DNA from: Hellea sp039977295
GTDB taxonomy: Bacteria > Pseudomonadota > Alphaproteobacteria > Caulobacterales > Maricaulaceae
NCBI GenBank assembly: GCA_039977295.1
Contig: JBDWDN010000011.1
Coordinates: 391,712 to 455,711, forward strand
DNA length: 64,000 bases
Direction: 5' to 3'
Shown piece after piece: positions 8,274 through 16,800 of the stretch. Each line of letters opens with the position of its first letter. The first letter of the stretch is position 1. A program made the position numbers and the translations under genes. The notes beneath the pieces were generated by a model, which saw nothing but the letters and a program-made list of their open reading frames with translations, had not been told where the DNA came from and ran no database searches.

Positions 8274-9251
8274 ATGAAACATCGAATTGCTATAATCGGC
8301 GCGGGACTATCAGGTCTGACAGCGGCGCGTAATCTTAAGACTATTTCGGATGTGAAGTTATTTGATAAATCGCGCGGCGTTGGCGGAAGGATGTCGACGC
8401 GATATGCAGGCGATTATGAATTTGATCACGGCGCGCAATATTTTACGGCGCGTGATGCACGGTTTCAAGCCGCAATAGAGTCAGCGATAGAGCAAGGCTA
8501 TGTGGCTCCGTGGGAGGGACGCGCTCTCTATCAGCAAGTTTTTGACATGGTTGCTGATACTGGCGGAGACCGTTTTGTTGGACTGCCGCGCATGAATAGT
8601 TGGCCCAAAGCCCTAGCTCAGGGTTTAGATATCACGCTCGGCGCGAGAGTGTCCAAGCTAAGCCGTATAGACGGTAGCTGGACTTTACTTTTTGAAGACG
8701 GCACTCAGCAAGGCGGGTTTGATCATGTCATTTGCGCTGTGCCCTCCGCGCAAGCTGAGGACTTACTGCCGGATAATTTCAGCGCTATGGAGACCTTAAA
8801 AGCGGCGAAGATGAATGCCTGTTTTGCGCTTATGGTGGGTTTTGCAGGCGTGCATGACTTCGGCTGGGATAGCTTGCGCGTGAATGATAGTGCCGTTTCT
8901 TGGATGGCTGCTAACAGCTCAAAGCCTGGCCGCAATAAGGCTGTGACCACGCTGATGGTTCACGCCGCGCCTGAGTGGTCCAATGCTCATGCTGACGCTG
9001 ATAAAAATTGGGTAAAATCTGTATTGGAAGCGGCGATCGATGAGCTTTGCGATATTGATTATACCAAATCGGTTCACCGCATTTTGCACCGCTGGCTCTA
9101 TGCCTCTGTCTCAGAGTCCCCGCAGCAGCCCGCGCTACATGATCCTGCGTTAAATATTATCGCTTGCGGGGATTGGTGTCACGGCGGCCGAGTGGAAGGG
9201 GCATACCTTTCCGGTTTGGCCGCCGCAAATATCATTAAAGCGTCGCTCTAA
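8274..9251 (+). CDS. NAD(P)/FAD-dependent oxidoreductase (COG3380, renalase-like)
   Basis: 325 residues. The N-terminal RIAIIGAGLSGLTAARNL is the FAD-binding Rossmann motif. FDKSRGVGGRMSTR is the GG-motif, and FDHGAQYFTARD is typical of the COG3380/renalase-type amine-oxidase-like family. The C-terminal ACGDWCHGGRVEGAYLSGLAAA completes the FAD site. The substrate is unknown. Proteins of this type often occur in regulons of RpoE/ChrR-type sigma factors (established for related bacteria), and such a sigma pair lies 5 kb upstream; a link here is inference. Its stop overlaps the stop of the convergent TonB receptor by 2 bases. Confidence 0.85.
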   Translation: MKHRIAIIGAGLSGLTAARNLKTISDVKLFDKSRGVGGRMSTRYAGDYEFDHGAQYFTARDARFQAAIESAIEQGYVAPWEGRALYQQVFDMVADTGGDRFVGLPRMNSWPKALAQGLDITLGARVSKLSRIDGSWTLLFEDGTQQGGFDHVICAVPSAQAEDLLPDNFSAMETLKAAKMNACFALMVGFAGVHDFGWDSLRVNDSAVSWMAANSSKPGRNKAVTTLMVHAAPEWSNAHADADKNWVKSVLEAAIDELCDIDYTKSVHRILHRWLYASVSESPQQPALHDPALNIIACGDWCHGGRVEGAYLSGLAAANIIKASL

Positions 9252-11377
9252 AAGCTAGACGCGATTGAGAAGCGAATATTGCGTCCCGGTAAGGGCACGA
9301 CATCTTTTAGGAAGGATGTATGCTGACGTGCATCATCATCTAGCAGGTTTAAAACTGAAACGCTGAGACGGACATCCTGCGCGCCAGTAGGCGCGCGCCA
9401 TGTCGCAAAGAGATTGACGAGTGCATAGTCATCCGTTGGAATTTCCAGAGCCTCAACCTTGTTCTGCTTCGCTGCATAATCAAGTTCTGCGCGGAAATTG
9501 AAGCGCTCGCTATCCGCTTCAAGGCCCGTAAGAATCGAGAGGGGCGGAATGCGGGGAAGGTTACCACTATCTGTTTTTGCGCGAACATATTCAGCTAGCG
9601 CGTCGGCTTTTAGCGTGAAGTTACCAATCTCGGCTATCGGGGACCCCGCCTGAACTTCAAATCCTTTGAAACTCGCATCATCACCCCTGAATTGGAAAAC
9701 GTCGAGGCCGTCTTCTTCAGCGCCCGTTTCCGTCTCAAAAATATAATCTGAGTAATCCGTGTAAAACGCATTGACCGTCAGGAAGCGGCCATTATCGCGA
9801 AAACGTAGGGCTGCTTCTACGCCTGTTGCCGTTTCTTTGCCAAGTGTTGGGTCACCGACCTCAAATTGTTCGGTTGCCAAATGCGGGCCATTTGAAAATA
9901 GCTCTTCTGTCGTCGGGGCCCGTTCTGTGCGGAACACTGTGCCGCCTAAGCGAACGACGTCCGACAAATGCACATCGCCGCCAACGGAGAGGCTGAAGAG
10001 GTCAAAATCGATGTCTTGATTAGCCGTGCTATTTTCTTGTGAGGTGTTTTCATAGCGCGCCGCGCCTTCTAGGTGGATATTTCCGAGCTCTTTCTCATGG
10101 AAAGTATAGAGGCCAATCTGCGTTGTTTTCGTTGGCGGAACAAAGGCTTCTTCGCCAATAGCGGCAAAATCACGTTTGCGGAGCTGAACACCATAAGCCG
10201 CCGTCCAGCCATTATTTTCGCGCTGGATCGCCTCGAGGCGGGCTTCATAGCCTTCATTGGTAAAGACGGTGCCGACTTCGCCGGGGGCTTCAAATTCGGT
10301 ATGCTTATAATCAGCATAACCGCCGAAGAACTGAACGGTTTCAATGGCGCCGTCAAAATTAAGCGCTCCGTTCACGTCAAGCCGGGTTTGATCAAGCCCA
10401 ATTGTGACTTGCTCTTCGCCTTCTTCCTCTCCGTGCTCTTCTTCATCGTGATCTTCGTCTTCATCATCATGACCTTCTTCCTCATGGCCGTGGCCACCTG
10501 GGATGCCGTAATCAGAATCGAATTTATGAAAAGCAAAACCGATGTGACCGCGTGAGCCAATATAAGAGGCCCCGCCAGTCAAAGCTGTCGATTTGGTTTG
10601 TGAGTTTTCAAGGCGGCCAAAGGCTTCCTCTTCTTCCTCATGACCGTGTTCGTCGTCATGATCGTCGTGGTCTTCATCCTCGTCATGATGTTCTTCTTCT
10701 TCCGCCTCTTCCAGAGCGCGGAGCCGGGCACTTTCAGCAAAGCCAGGGATTTTGTAATTATCAGTTTCCTTAATTGTGCCGTCGAAATGGAAAACAAGGT
10801 TGCCTGCGCCAAAATCGATCGACCCTGCAGCTTCGCGCCCATTATCAACGCTGCTGGCGCCGATACGCACCGCGCCGTCTATGCCGTCTTCTGGCAGCGC
10901 TTTCGGGATACGCCCATCAATGACGTTAATGATGCCGCCAGATCCAGAGGAGCCATAGCGCAGCAGTGACGCTCCGCGCAAAACCTCGATGCGCTCAGCT
11001 TGAGCGGGTTCGGCCGCAACGGCATGGTCAGGGGAGGCAGATGAGGCGTCAATAGAGCCAATACCGTTAGTTAAGACGCGTACACGGTCGCCGCCTTGGC
11101 CGCGAATGATGGGCCGCGAGGCGCCAGCGCCAAAGAATGTAGACGAGACGCCAGGTTCCGATTTAAGCGTTTCGCCGATTGTTCCCGCAAGGCGGTTAGA
11201 GAGTTCTTCGCCCGTCAAGATAGAGACTCCCGTAATGGCTTCGTCAACAGAGCGCACCAAAGGTGAGCCTGTGACAATGATTTCGTCCATATTGACGCTG
11301 TCTTGAGCAGATGCGGCAGATGCGGCAGAGATAATAAGTGTGGCAACAGAAACGCTGCGCAAAATAGTGGTATTCAT
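9248..11377 (-). CDS. TonB-dependent outer-membrane receptor with His/Asp/Glu-rich loops, probable zinc uptake (ZnuD-like)
   Basis: About 709 residues. ATG 11377 gives the signal peptide MNTTILRSVSVATLIISAAS followed by AASAQ; upstream in-frame starts would add an implausible extension. The TonB-box-like MDEIIVTGSPL and plug (SRPIIRGQGGDRVRVLTNG) precede a beta-barrel ending in FSIASSF, with the terminal Phe of outer-membrane barrels. Two extracellular-loop-like segments are extremely rich in His, Asp and Glu (near residues 230-270 and 305-340), as in ZnuD-type zinc receptors. It lies 87 bp downstream of a small exported protein and probably shares its transcript. Zinc is inferred from the metal-binding loops. 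Confidence 0.88.
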   Translation of the reverse strand: MNTTILRSVSVATLIISAASAASAQDSVNMDEIIVTGSPLVRSVDEAITGVSILTGEELSNRLAGTIGETLKSEPGVSSTFFGAGASRPIIRGQGGDRVRVLTNGIGSIDASSASPDHAVAAEPAQAERIEVLRGASLLRYGSSGSGGIINVIDGRIPKALPEDGIDGAVRIGASSVDNGREAAGSIDFGAGNLVFHFDGTIKETDNYKIPGFAESARLRALEEAEEEEHHDEDEDHDDHDDEHGHEEEEEAFGRLENSQTKSTALTGGASYIGSRGHIGFAFHKFDSDYGIPGGHGHEEEGHDDEDEDHDEEEHGEEEGEEQVTIGLDQTRLDVNGALNFDGAIETVQFFGGYADYKHTEFEAPGEVGTVFTNEGYEARLEAIQRENNGWTAAYGVQLRKRDFAAIGEEAFVPPTKTTQIGLYTFHEKELGNIHLEGAARYENTSQENSTANQDIDFDLFSLSVGGDVHLSDVVRLGGTVFRTERAPTTEELFSNGPHLATEQFEVGDPTLGKETATGVEAALRFRDNGRFLTVNAFYTDYSDYIFETETGAEEDGLDVFQFRGDDASFKGFEVQAGSPIAEIGNFTLKADALAEYVRAKTDSGNLPRIPPLSILTGLEADSERFNFRAELDYAAKQNKVEALEIPTDDYALVNLFATWRAPTGAQDVRLSVSVLNLLDDDARQHTSFLKDVVPLPGRNIRFSIASSF

Positions 11378-11464
11378 GATGATAGTCCAATTTAACAAAT
11401 GAGGTCGGCCCCAGCGCCAAGCGCGCAGCCATATTCGCATTAAAATGCGGGGGAGGGTGGTTTG

Positions 11465-11767
11465 TTAAATTGAGGTCGGCGGCCCACGGGGCGGCGGCGC
11501 GCGGCTTTGCGAGCTGACATAGCGCGCAGATGTGAAAGCAACATAAAATGTTTCAGGGGCGTCTGAGACGATAGTCGGCGTGATAGGGGCCGCAGGAATA
11601 ATTACGGTGTGATCACTTGAAATGACAGTTACCGAGCAGGCAATACCGTCATGTTCATGCGGCGCGTCGCCATAAGCGCTAGCATGCGATAGGCTATAAC
11701 TTTGCAGGGCAAAAAACAGCGAAATAAATGCGCCAACAAGCCAGTGATATGGAAATCTTGATTTCAC
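11465..11767 (-). CDS. Small exported protein upstream of the TonB receptor
   Basis: 100 residues. The N-terminus MKSRFPYHWLVGAFISLFF is a membrane or signal segment, followed by SHASAYGDAPHEHDG, a short His/acid patch. The C-terminus is basic and Pro-rich (SQSRAPPPRGPPTSI). It has no recognised family. It is the first gene before the His-rich receptor, so a part in metal handling is plausible but inferred. A palindromic candidate operator lies 47 bp upstream (11814-11826). Confidence 0.6.
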   Translation of the reverse strand: MKSRFPYHWLVGAFISLFFALQSYSLSHASAYGDAPHEHDGIACSVTVISSDHTVIIPAAPITPTIVSDAPETFYVAFTSARYVSSQSRAPPPRGPPTSI

Positions 11768-11813
11768 AGCCCCTAAATGAGCATTTTTATCGCCGTGGTC
11801 AACTCACAACTGC

Positions 11814-11826
11814 GTAATTTTATAAC
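11814..11826 (-). promoter_or_regulatory. Candidate Zur-type operator upstream of the zinc-receptor operon
   Basis: On the minus strand the site reads GTTATAAAATTAC, close to the alphaproteobacterial Zur pattern GTTATAATATAAC in length and half-site, with an imperfect right half. It is 47 bp before the small exported protein gene. Only one site was seen, so the call is weak. Confidence 0.3.
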
Positions 11827-11839
11827 AATTTAGAGTGCT

Positions 11840-13180
11840 TTATAGCAGCTTTGGATCAACGAATTTTTGAACGACTCTCTTCACCGTTAGGCCTTGCACG
11901 ATAATAGAGAATATCACGATGCCATAAGTTGCCGTCAATATAAGCGGCTTATACTCATTATCAGGCAAGGACAGCGCAAGGGCCACAGAGATACCGCCGC
12001 GCACGCCGCCCCAAGTTAGGACAGGTATCGCGCCTTTGGTAAAGTTCTTAAAAGTGCCAATGACCTTCATGGGAACAAAGACGGCGCAAAGCCGCGCGAG
12101 CAAGACAAGCGGAATAGCGATCAGCGTGATAATGAGGAACTCGGATGAGAGACCCAGAACAAGAATCTCCAAACCGATGAGCAAAAATAGAACCGAGTTT
12201 AAAATCTCGTCAATCATTTCCCAAAATCCAAAAAGATATTCTTTGGTATGTTCGCTCATAGCAAAAGCCGCGCCTTTATTGCCAATCATCAATCCCGCAA
12301 CAACAACGGCGATAGGGCCAGACAAGTGATGGCCGAGAATATTGATATTTTGCGCTACGGCATAGGTGCCAGCAACCAGAGCAAGAGAGATTAAAACCTC
12401 AATCGCATGCTCATCAATGCGGGCCATCATCTTATAGCCAATATAACCCGCTATCGCGCCAAGGATGGCGCCGCCGACAGCGTCGACGAGGAATAATTCA
12501 ATGACGTCTAAAACGCCTACGCTGGCATGTGCCCCGCTCGCGCTGGCCATGATAGGGCCAGCGACATCCCATTGCTCGAGCATAGCATGTCCGCCTGCAG
12601 CTCCGGTCGCGATGGCGACGATAAGCGTAAAGACAACAACACCCACGCCGTCATTAAACAGGCTCTCACCCGCGATTTTAGTCTCTAGGGTCTTAGGCAT
12701 TTTTACGGTTTTGAGAATAGAAAGCACAGCAACGGGATCTGTTGGACTGATTAGCGCGCCAAAAACAAGGGCCCAGATATAGGGAATGTGAACCCCGAAT
12801 AATTTCGTGAGAAAGTAAAACCCTGTGCCAACGATAAATGTTGAAAGGACAACGCCAAATGTCGCCATAGACCCAATGGCCCATTTCGCGTCGCGCAGCT
12901 TACCAATATCCACATGCAGCGCGCCCGCGAAAAGAAGGAAGCCAAGCATACCCTTCATCAAGGTCTCGTTAAAATCAATCTGGCCAATCGCGCCGGTCAA
13001 TGTTTCATAGACTTGCAGGGCGGGAAACAATGCCTCCATCCCAATCATGACAAAGGAGGTCAGCAGCGCCATGACTAACAGGCCAATGGTATGGGGCAGC
13101 TTCAAATAGGCATGATTTACCCAGGATAGCAGCCCTGATAGCACGAGTAATAGTGCCGCGATTTCGAATAAACTTAACAT
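11840..13180 (-). CDS. Na+/H+ antiporter, NhaP/CPA1 family
   Basis: 446 residues with about 12 hydrophobic helices. SPTDPVAVLSILK and FNDGVGVVVFTLIVA match the CPA1 core motifs, including the Asp residues involved in ion exchange. It exchanges cytoplasmic Na+ (or K+) for H+ in the inner membrane and supports pH and salt homeostasis. There is no long cytoplasmic C-terminal domain. It is followed by the TonB-receptor operon and preceded by the DCC gene 40 bp away, all on the minus strand. Confidence 0.93.
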   Translation of the reverse strand: MLSLFEIAALLLVLSGLLSWVNHAYLKLPHTIGLLVMALLTSFVMIGMEALFPALQVYETLTGAIGQIDFNETLMKGMLGFLLFAGALHVDIGKLRDAKWAIGSMATFGVVLSTFIVGTGFYFLTKLFGVHIPYIWALVFGALISPTDPVAVLSILKTVKMPKTLETKIAGESLFNDGVGVVVFTLIVAIATGAAGGHAMLEQWDVAGPIMASASGAHASVGVLDVIELFLVDAVGGAILGAIAGYIGYKMMARIDEHAIEVLISLALVAGTYAVAQNINILGHHLSGPIAVVVAGLMIGNKGAAFAMSEHTKEYLFGFWEMIDEILNSVLFLLIGLEILVLGLSSEFLIITLIAIPLVLLARLCAVFVPMKVIGTFKNFTKGAIPVLTWGGVRGGISVALALSLPDNEYKPLILTATYGIVIFSIIVQGLTVKRVVQKFVDPKLL

Positions 13181-13219
13181 AAACCCTCCAGATGCGATTT
13201 CTGTAAAGGAGTCGCTGCG

Positions 13220-13648
13220 CTAAGTCAGCACAAATCTGGCGCGATTTTCAGGGGAGGGCACATAGCACTGCTCGCTTCGTCCAAAGATTTTATAGCGGTT
13301 GCGGGCTATAAACCCGTAGAGCCAATCCCGGAAGGGACGCGGCAATATATTCCCGGCCTTGGCGAGTTTGTGAAGGCCGCCAATATATTGCGCTAAAACA
13401 ATGACGGCATCTGATGACTTAAAGATTTTGCCATCCTTGATGATCAGAAAACTCTCGGGCTCATCTGGCTCAATATCATTAGCCTCAGCCAGAATGCGCC
13501 CTTCTTCAGACAAAATAGCGACAAAGCGCATGTCAGGCGATTTTTCATGCCGAAGGACATAGGCCACGGCGCGCGAGCATAAGACGCAATGACCGTCAAA
13601 AAGATAGATCGGAGTGCTAGCTTGCTTAATTTTTAACGCATTAGACAT
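13220..13648 (-). CDS. Thiol-disulfide oxidoreductase DCC family protein (DUF393)
   Basis: 142 residues. FDGHCVLCSRAVAYVLRHE carries the DGxCxxC motif of DUF393/DCC proteins near residues 18-24. The later segment (FIARNRYKIFGRSEQCYVPS) is the conserved YxxFGR part with a C-terminal Cys. The exact redox partner is unknown in the family. The start is 3 bp after the stop of the upstream lipoprotein gene, so the two are co-transcribed. Confidence 0.9.
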   Translation of the reverse strand: MSNALKIKQASTPIYLFDGHCVLCSRAVAYVLRHEKSPDMRFVAILSEEGRILAEANDIEPDEPESFLIIKDGKIFKSSDAVIVLAQYIGGLHKLAKAGNILPRPFRDWLYGFIARNRYKIFGRSEQCYVPSPENRARFVLT

Positions 13649-13651
13649 AGA

Positions 13652-15094
13652 TTAAAAGGATGAAAATAGAACAACATTTAGACGGTCAATGTCTTCTTTT
13701 GCGGTGACGTAATTCTGTTTGAACCTATGATAGTTTCTAGACATAAGGAAATCTTCTTCATGGGCCCGCTGGGCTAAATCCATGAGGTAATCCCGTTTGG
13801 CTTCCATCATTTCCTTATGCGAAAGCACGTAAATATTGGCATTAATTTCCGACAATTGTGAGCGGTCTACATGGCGCTTAACATCAAAAGTTTCGAGTGT
13901 CTCAAGCGCGTCAAGATAGGCTTTGGTGAGCTCAACTTGTTTTTCCCGTGATTTAACAGACCGTAATTTGGAAAAAGGATACATGACCTTGAGATATTGT
14001 TCCTCTGTTTGAGTGACGTCGGCGCGAAGAGCTCCGCGTGTTTTTACTTCAGCTATCCGAGATTTGGTCTTCATTCCTTTAAGCTGTCTTGAATTTTCAA
14101 GTTCTTTTATGCGTTGGTCATATTGGGCCAAACCCAGAGATTGACGTGTTCCTGAAATTCTTCCTAGCTCATAATCCAGGGTGATACCTCGCTTTGTAGA
14201 TAGGAGTTCTGTATAGAGCGCTGCTTGGCTTATCGAAGTCCCTGCTGCTAACATGTCATAGAAACGGTAAACATCTTCGCGCTGACTATCTAATAATTCG
14301 AGGCTCAGTTTGCGGGCTCTTATGGTATCAGACATCTTGTAAGTGCCCTTAGCCGCATCATTTAAAAATACCTCACTTAAATTCTCGACACTTTTTACGC
14401 GGTTTCGTAAGTCTAGTTGATAGAGGATGAAGGTCTTAGCGCCCATTTTATCTGCGACGATTTCTGCAGGTGTCAATTCGGCTCCCTGGAACTTTTTCCA
14501 CAGCTGAACGTTTAAATTTACAGGAACAACATCATTCTCTAAGGCTGGATTTTCTGCTGTGATGAGAGTTTTTGCAGCCTCTGTATTGGCTTTGAAATCA
14601 TAGATATTCACGCCTTTGGCTAAGATGTTTTGTTCAATTGAGCCGATAATGTTGATTTTGCCATATTCTGGTTTGAAGGTTGCGTAAATTTGATAATTTC
14701 TCGACATTTTCTCTTGATAGGGCTGACACCCCATGCCCGTTATGGCGACCTCTTCCAGCACGTTCAGGCTTGCCAAGAAAAGCTGATCATCCATTGACGG
14801 GCCGCCAATGGCTTGTTTTGAATTTTTTACGATCTCAAATTCAACGGCTCGTCTCCATAGCTTTGCTTGGGTATCAAAAATGGATATTTCGACATACATT
14901 TTTTCGCAAGATGTCGAACGCTGGGGTTTAACAAAAAAGCCAATAACCGTAGCTTTGTCTTCTTTGATCGACGCTGTCACTTGATCTATTACGGATATCG
15001 TTTCTTCTGTAATAACCGGAGCGGATTTTTTCTTGGGACTGCACGCTATTAGAAAAATTATGGCGGTAAGAAATGCGAGTCTAAAAATGGTCAT
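13652..15094 (-). CDS. Predicted lipoprotein of unknown function
   Basis: 480 residues. The N-terminus (MTIFRLAFLTAIIFLIACSP) has a type II signal peptide with lipobox LIAC, so Cys18 should be lipidated. The rest is largely polar and helical, with Lys/Glu-rich stretches toward the C-terminus (for example QLKGMKTKSRIAEVK). Only two further Cys are obvious in the N-terminal third. No family is recognised. It lies between a membrane-anchored hydrolase-like gene (59 bp upstream) and the DCC protein (3 bp downstream), which suggests an envelope module. Confidence 0.75.
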   Translation of the reverse strand: MTIFRLAFLTAIIFLIACSPKKKSAPVITEETISVIDQVTASIKEDKATVIGFFVKPQRSTSCEKMYVEISIFDTQAKLWRRAVEFEIVKNSKQAIGGPSMDDQLFLASLNVLEEVAITGMGCQPYQEKMSRNYQIYATFKPEYGKINIIGSIEQNILAKGVNIYDFKANTEAAKTLITAENPALENDVVPVNLNVQLWKKFQGAELTPAEIVADKMGAKTFILYQLDLRNRVKSVENLSEVFLNDAAKGTYKMSDTIRARKLSLELLDSQREDVYRFYDMLAAGTSISQAALYTELLSTKRGITLDYELGRISGTRQSLGLAQYDQRIKELENSRQLKGMKTKSRIAEVKTRGALRADVTQTEEQYLKVMYPFSKLRSVKSREKQVELTKAYLDALETLETFDVKRHVDRSQLSEINANIYVLSHKEMMEAKRDYLMDLAQRAHEEDFLMSRNYHRFKQNYVTAKEDIDRLNVVLFSSF

Positions 15095-15153
15095 GTTTAC
15101 TGAAACTCCTATTCGAATTATCTGTCAAATAATCGATGAGAGCAATAAAATTG

Positions 15154-15861
15154 TCATCCATTTTTTTGCCAAAGGTCCATGATGTCGGCGCGGGTTGAAA
15201 GATTACCTATCATGTAAAACCCGCTATCATGTAAGGCTTCGGAACTTATGGCATATTCTCTGACGACGCCTTCACGTCCAATATAGTTAGAATGTAAAAA
15301 GTAAATTCCGTCAGGTGCAGATGTAATAAAGCCCGTATGGAAGTCGAGACCGATTATAAATACTGAGCCTTCGGGCTGAGCTTTCACATAGTCAAGAATA
15401 GCGTTGAGAGAATTCGTTTTCTTGATATCGCGGGTCAGCTCTTCAATCATGACGCCAGACCGAGCCTTTGCAAGTCTGATGCGGTCAATATCAAAGCCTA
15501 GGTCTTTGAGAAGGGTGGTGACAAAATACCCGCAAGCAATTTCGCCTTCACCAGCAATGCGAGACATCCCATAAAAATCCCACTGGGTATCATCCCAATA
15601 TTCGAACATATCGTTGTGAACCCACTGGAATAGAGAAGCTTTTGCGCTTGCGTCATCAGTGAACGCCATTCGCGCTTGGGCCGCATTCTCCAAAAAGGCT
15701 TGATAGCTGATGGGCTCGATTACAGCCTTTGCAAGACGTTCTGAAATCTGCGGTGGGTTACCCAGCTTTTGTGGAGCGGCGCCCTTGGAAAGTAACTCGT
15801 CTTTTAAGAAAAACCCTGCCGCAAGCAGAACAACTGCAAAGATTACCAAAATACGTTTCAT
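15154..15861 (-). CDS. Membrane-anchored or exported protein with a possible Cys-His hydrolase core
   Basis: 235 residues. The N-terminal MKRILVIFAVVLLAAGFFL is a signal anchor. GEIACGYFVTTLLKDLGF places a Cys at a helix start, GLDFHTGFIT supplies a His on a strand, and YFLHSNYIG follows with Asn. This order (Cys, His, Asn) and spacing resemble papain-like/NlpC-type cysteine hydrolases, but the similarity is by eye only. It is the first gene of the three-gene minus-strand unit with the lipoprotein and the DCC protein. Confidence 0.6.
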   Translation of the reverse strand: MKRILVIFAVVLLAAGFFLKDELLSKGAAPQKLGNPPQISERLAKAVIEPISYQAFLENAAQARMAFTDDASAKASLFQWVHNDMFEYWDDTQWDFYGMSRIAGEGEIACGYFVTTLLKDLGFDIDRIRLAKARSGVMIEELTRDIKKTNSLNAILDYVKAQPEGSVFIIGLDFHTGFITSAPDGIYFLHSNYIGREGVVREYAISSEALHDSGFYMIGNLSTRADIMDLWQKNG

Positions 15862-15912
15862 GAGTTGATGTTAATCTAGCCCTGTCAGGCCCGCAAGGGC
15901 GGCAGGGCCTTC

Positions 15913-16641
15913 TTACCCCTCAGCCTCTAAAGACCCTGCTACTGCATTGACGATAATCTGGATCTGCATCCAGACATTAGCAATGGGCTGCATTAGGAAA
16001 CCATCGGCTACGGCAACTGTTACGATGCCGTGGATAGACGCCCAGAGCGCGCGGGCATTGTTTTTGCGGGTCTCAATGTCTTGCGCGCCGGGGAAGGTCG
16101 CGATGGCGTCTTCGATGATGCGAAAGAGCGCTTGTTCCTTATCCAGATACCATTGCGGCGGCTGCTGGGTCTGGCTGCGATTAAAGGATAAAGCAGCAAG
16201 CCAGATGGATTGATGGGTTTCAACGAAATCTAAATAGGCGGCGGCCAGATCCATCATCTGCGCCCGCGAAGATTTCCCTGCGCGGCGGGCCTCTTCGAGG
16301 GCCGTGCGTTCAATTTGATAAAGCGCGTCATATGTGCGCCCATTAATAATGCGGGTGAGCTCATCGAGGTCACCGAACAGATTATAGATCGATCCCACCG
16401 ATATGCCGGCGCGCTGCGCAATGGGGCGAGCCTTTAGCCCTTCAAGTCCTTTGGACTCAATGGCGCGGGTAGCCGCTTTGATAACGTGTTCGCGAATCTC
16501 TGGCTCAAAGCGTTTGCGCCCGACGGTTTTGCCCTTTCGCGTTATCGGCAAAGCATCATTTTCTTGGCTTACCTCATTCTCGAAAGACGGTGCAGAGACC
16601 TCATTTTCTATCTCATGGGGCAGCATTTGAGGCCTTTTCAA
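15913..16641 (-). CDS. TetR/AcrR family repressor, divergent from pspA-yiaA
   Basis: 242 residues. An N-terminal extension of about 40 polar residues precedes the TetR HTH (IREHVIKAATRAIESKGLEG and AQRAGISVGSIYNLFGDLDE). The C-terminal ligand domain has the FVETHQSIWLAALSFNR type seen in TetR_C_33-like proteins. Three copies of a 15-bp palindrome lie in the 159 bp between this gene and the divergent pspA-like gene and are its likely operators, so it probably represses both promoters. Confidence 0.9.
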   Translation of the reverse strand: MKRPQMLPHEIENEVSAPSFENEVSQENDALPITRKGKTVGRKRFEPEIREHVIKAATRAIESKGLEGLKARPIAQRAGISVGSIYNLFGDLDELTRIINGRTYDALYQIERTALEEARRAGKSSRAQMMDLAAAYLDFVETHQSIWLAALSFNRSQTQQPPQWYLDKEQALFRIIEDAIATFPGAQDIETRKNNARALWASIHGIVTVAVADGFLMQPIANVWMQIQIIVNAVAGSLEAEG

Positions 16642-16716
16642 AAATAAATTGCGGATTCCTCAGCCGTTTAAGCCATTGAATCTTTTCTGAGTTTTCGCTT
16701 AGCACATATTTATTTT

Positions 16717-16731
16717 ATGAACAACGTTCAT
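16717..16731. promoter_or_regulatory. TetR operator 1 (15-bp palindrome)
   Basis: ATGAACAACGTTCAT has perfect 6-bp arms (ATGAAC/GTTCAT) around AAC. It is repeated at 16739-16753 and, inverted, at 16773-16787, all in the divergent promoter region between tetR and pspA. Confidence 0.8.
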
Positions 16732-16738
16732 TTTTGTC

Positions 16739-16753
16739 TTGAACAACGTTCAT
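16739..16753. promoter_or_regulatory. TetR operator 2
   Basis: TTGAACAACGTTCAT matches operator 1 except for the first base. It starts 22 bp after operator 1, about two helical turns, so both lie on the same face of the DNA. Confidence 0.8.
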
Positions 16754-16772
16754 AAATATGCATTTTCAATTC

Positions 16773-16787
16773 ATGAACGTTGTTCAT
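16773..16787. promoter_or_regulatory. TetR operator 3 (inverted orientation)
   Basis: ATGAACGTTGTTCAT is the exact reverse complement of operator 1. It abuts the ribosome binding site AAAGGAG of the pspA-like gene, so binding would block its transcription start or early elongation. Confidence 0.8.
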
Positions 16788-16800
16788 TAAAGGAGTTTAT

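Noticed and set aside
10073..10969. Open frames on the + strand within the TonB receptor
   Set aside because: They mirror the Asp/Glu/His-rich coding of the receptor, have no ribosome sites, and are antisense shadows.
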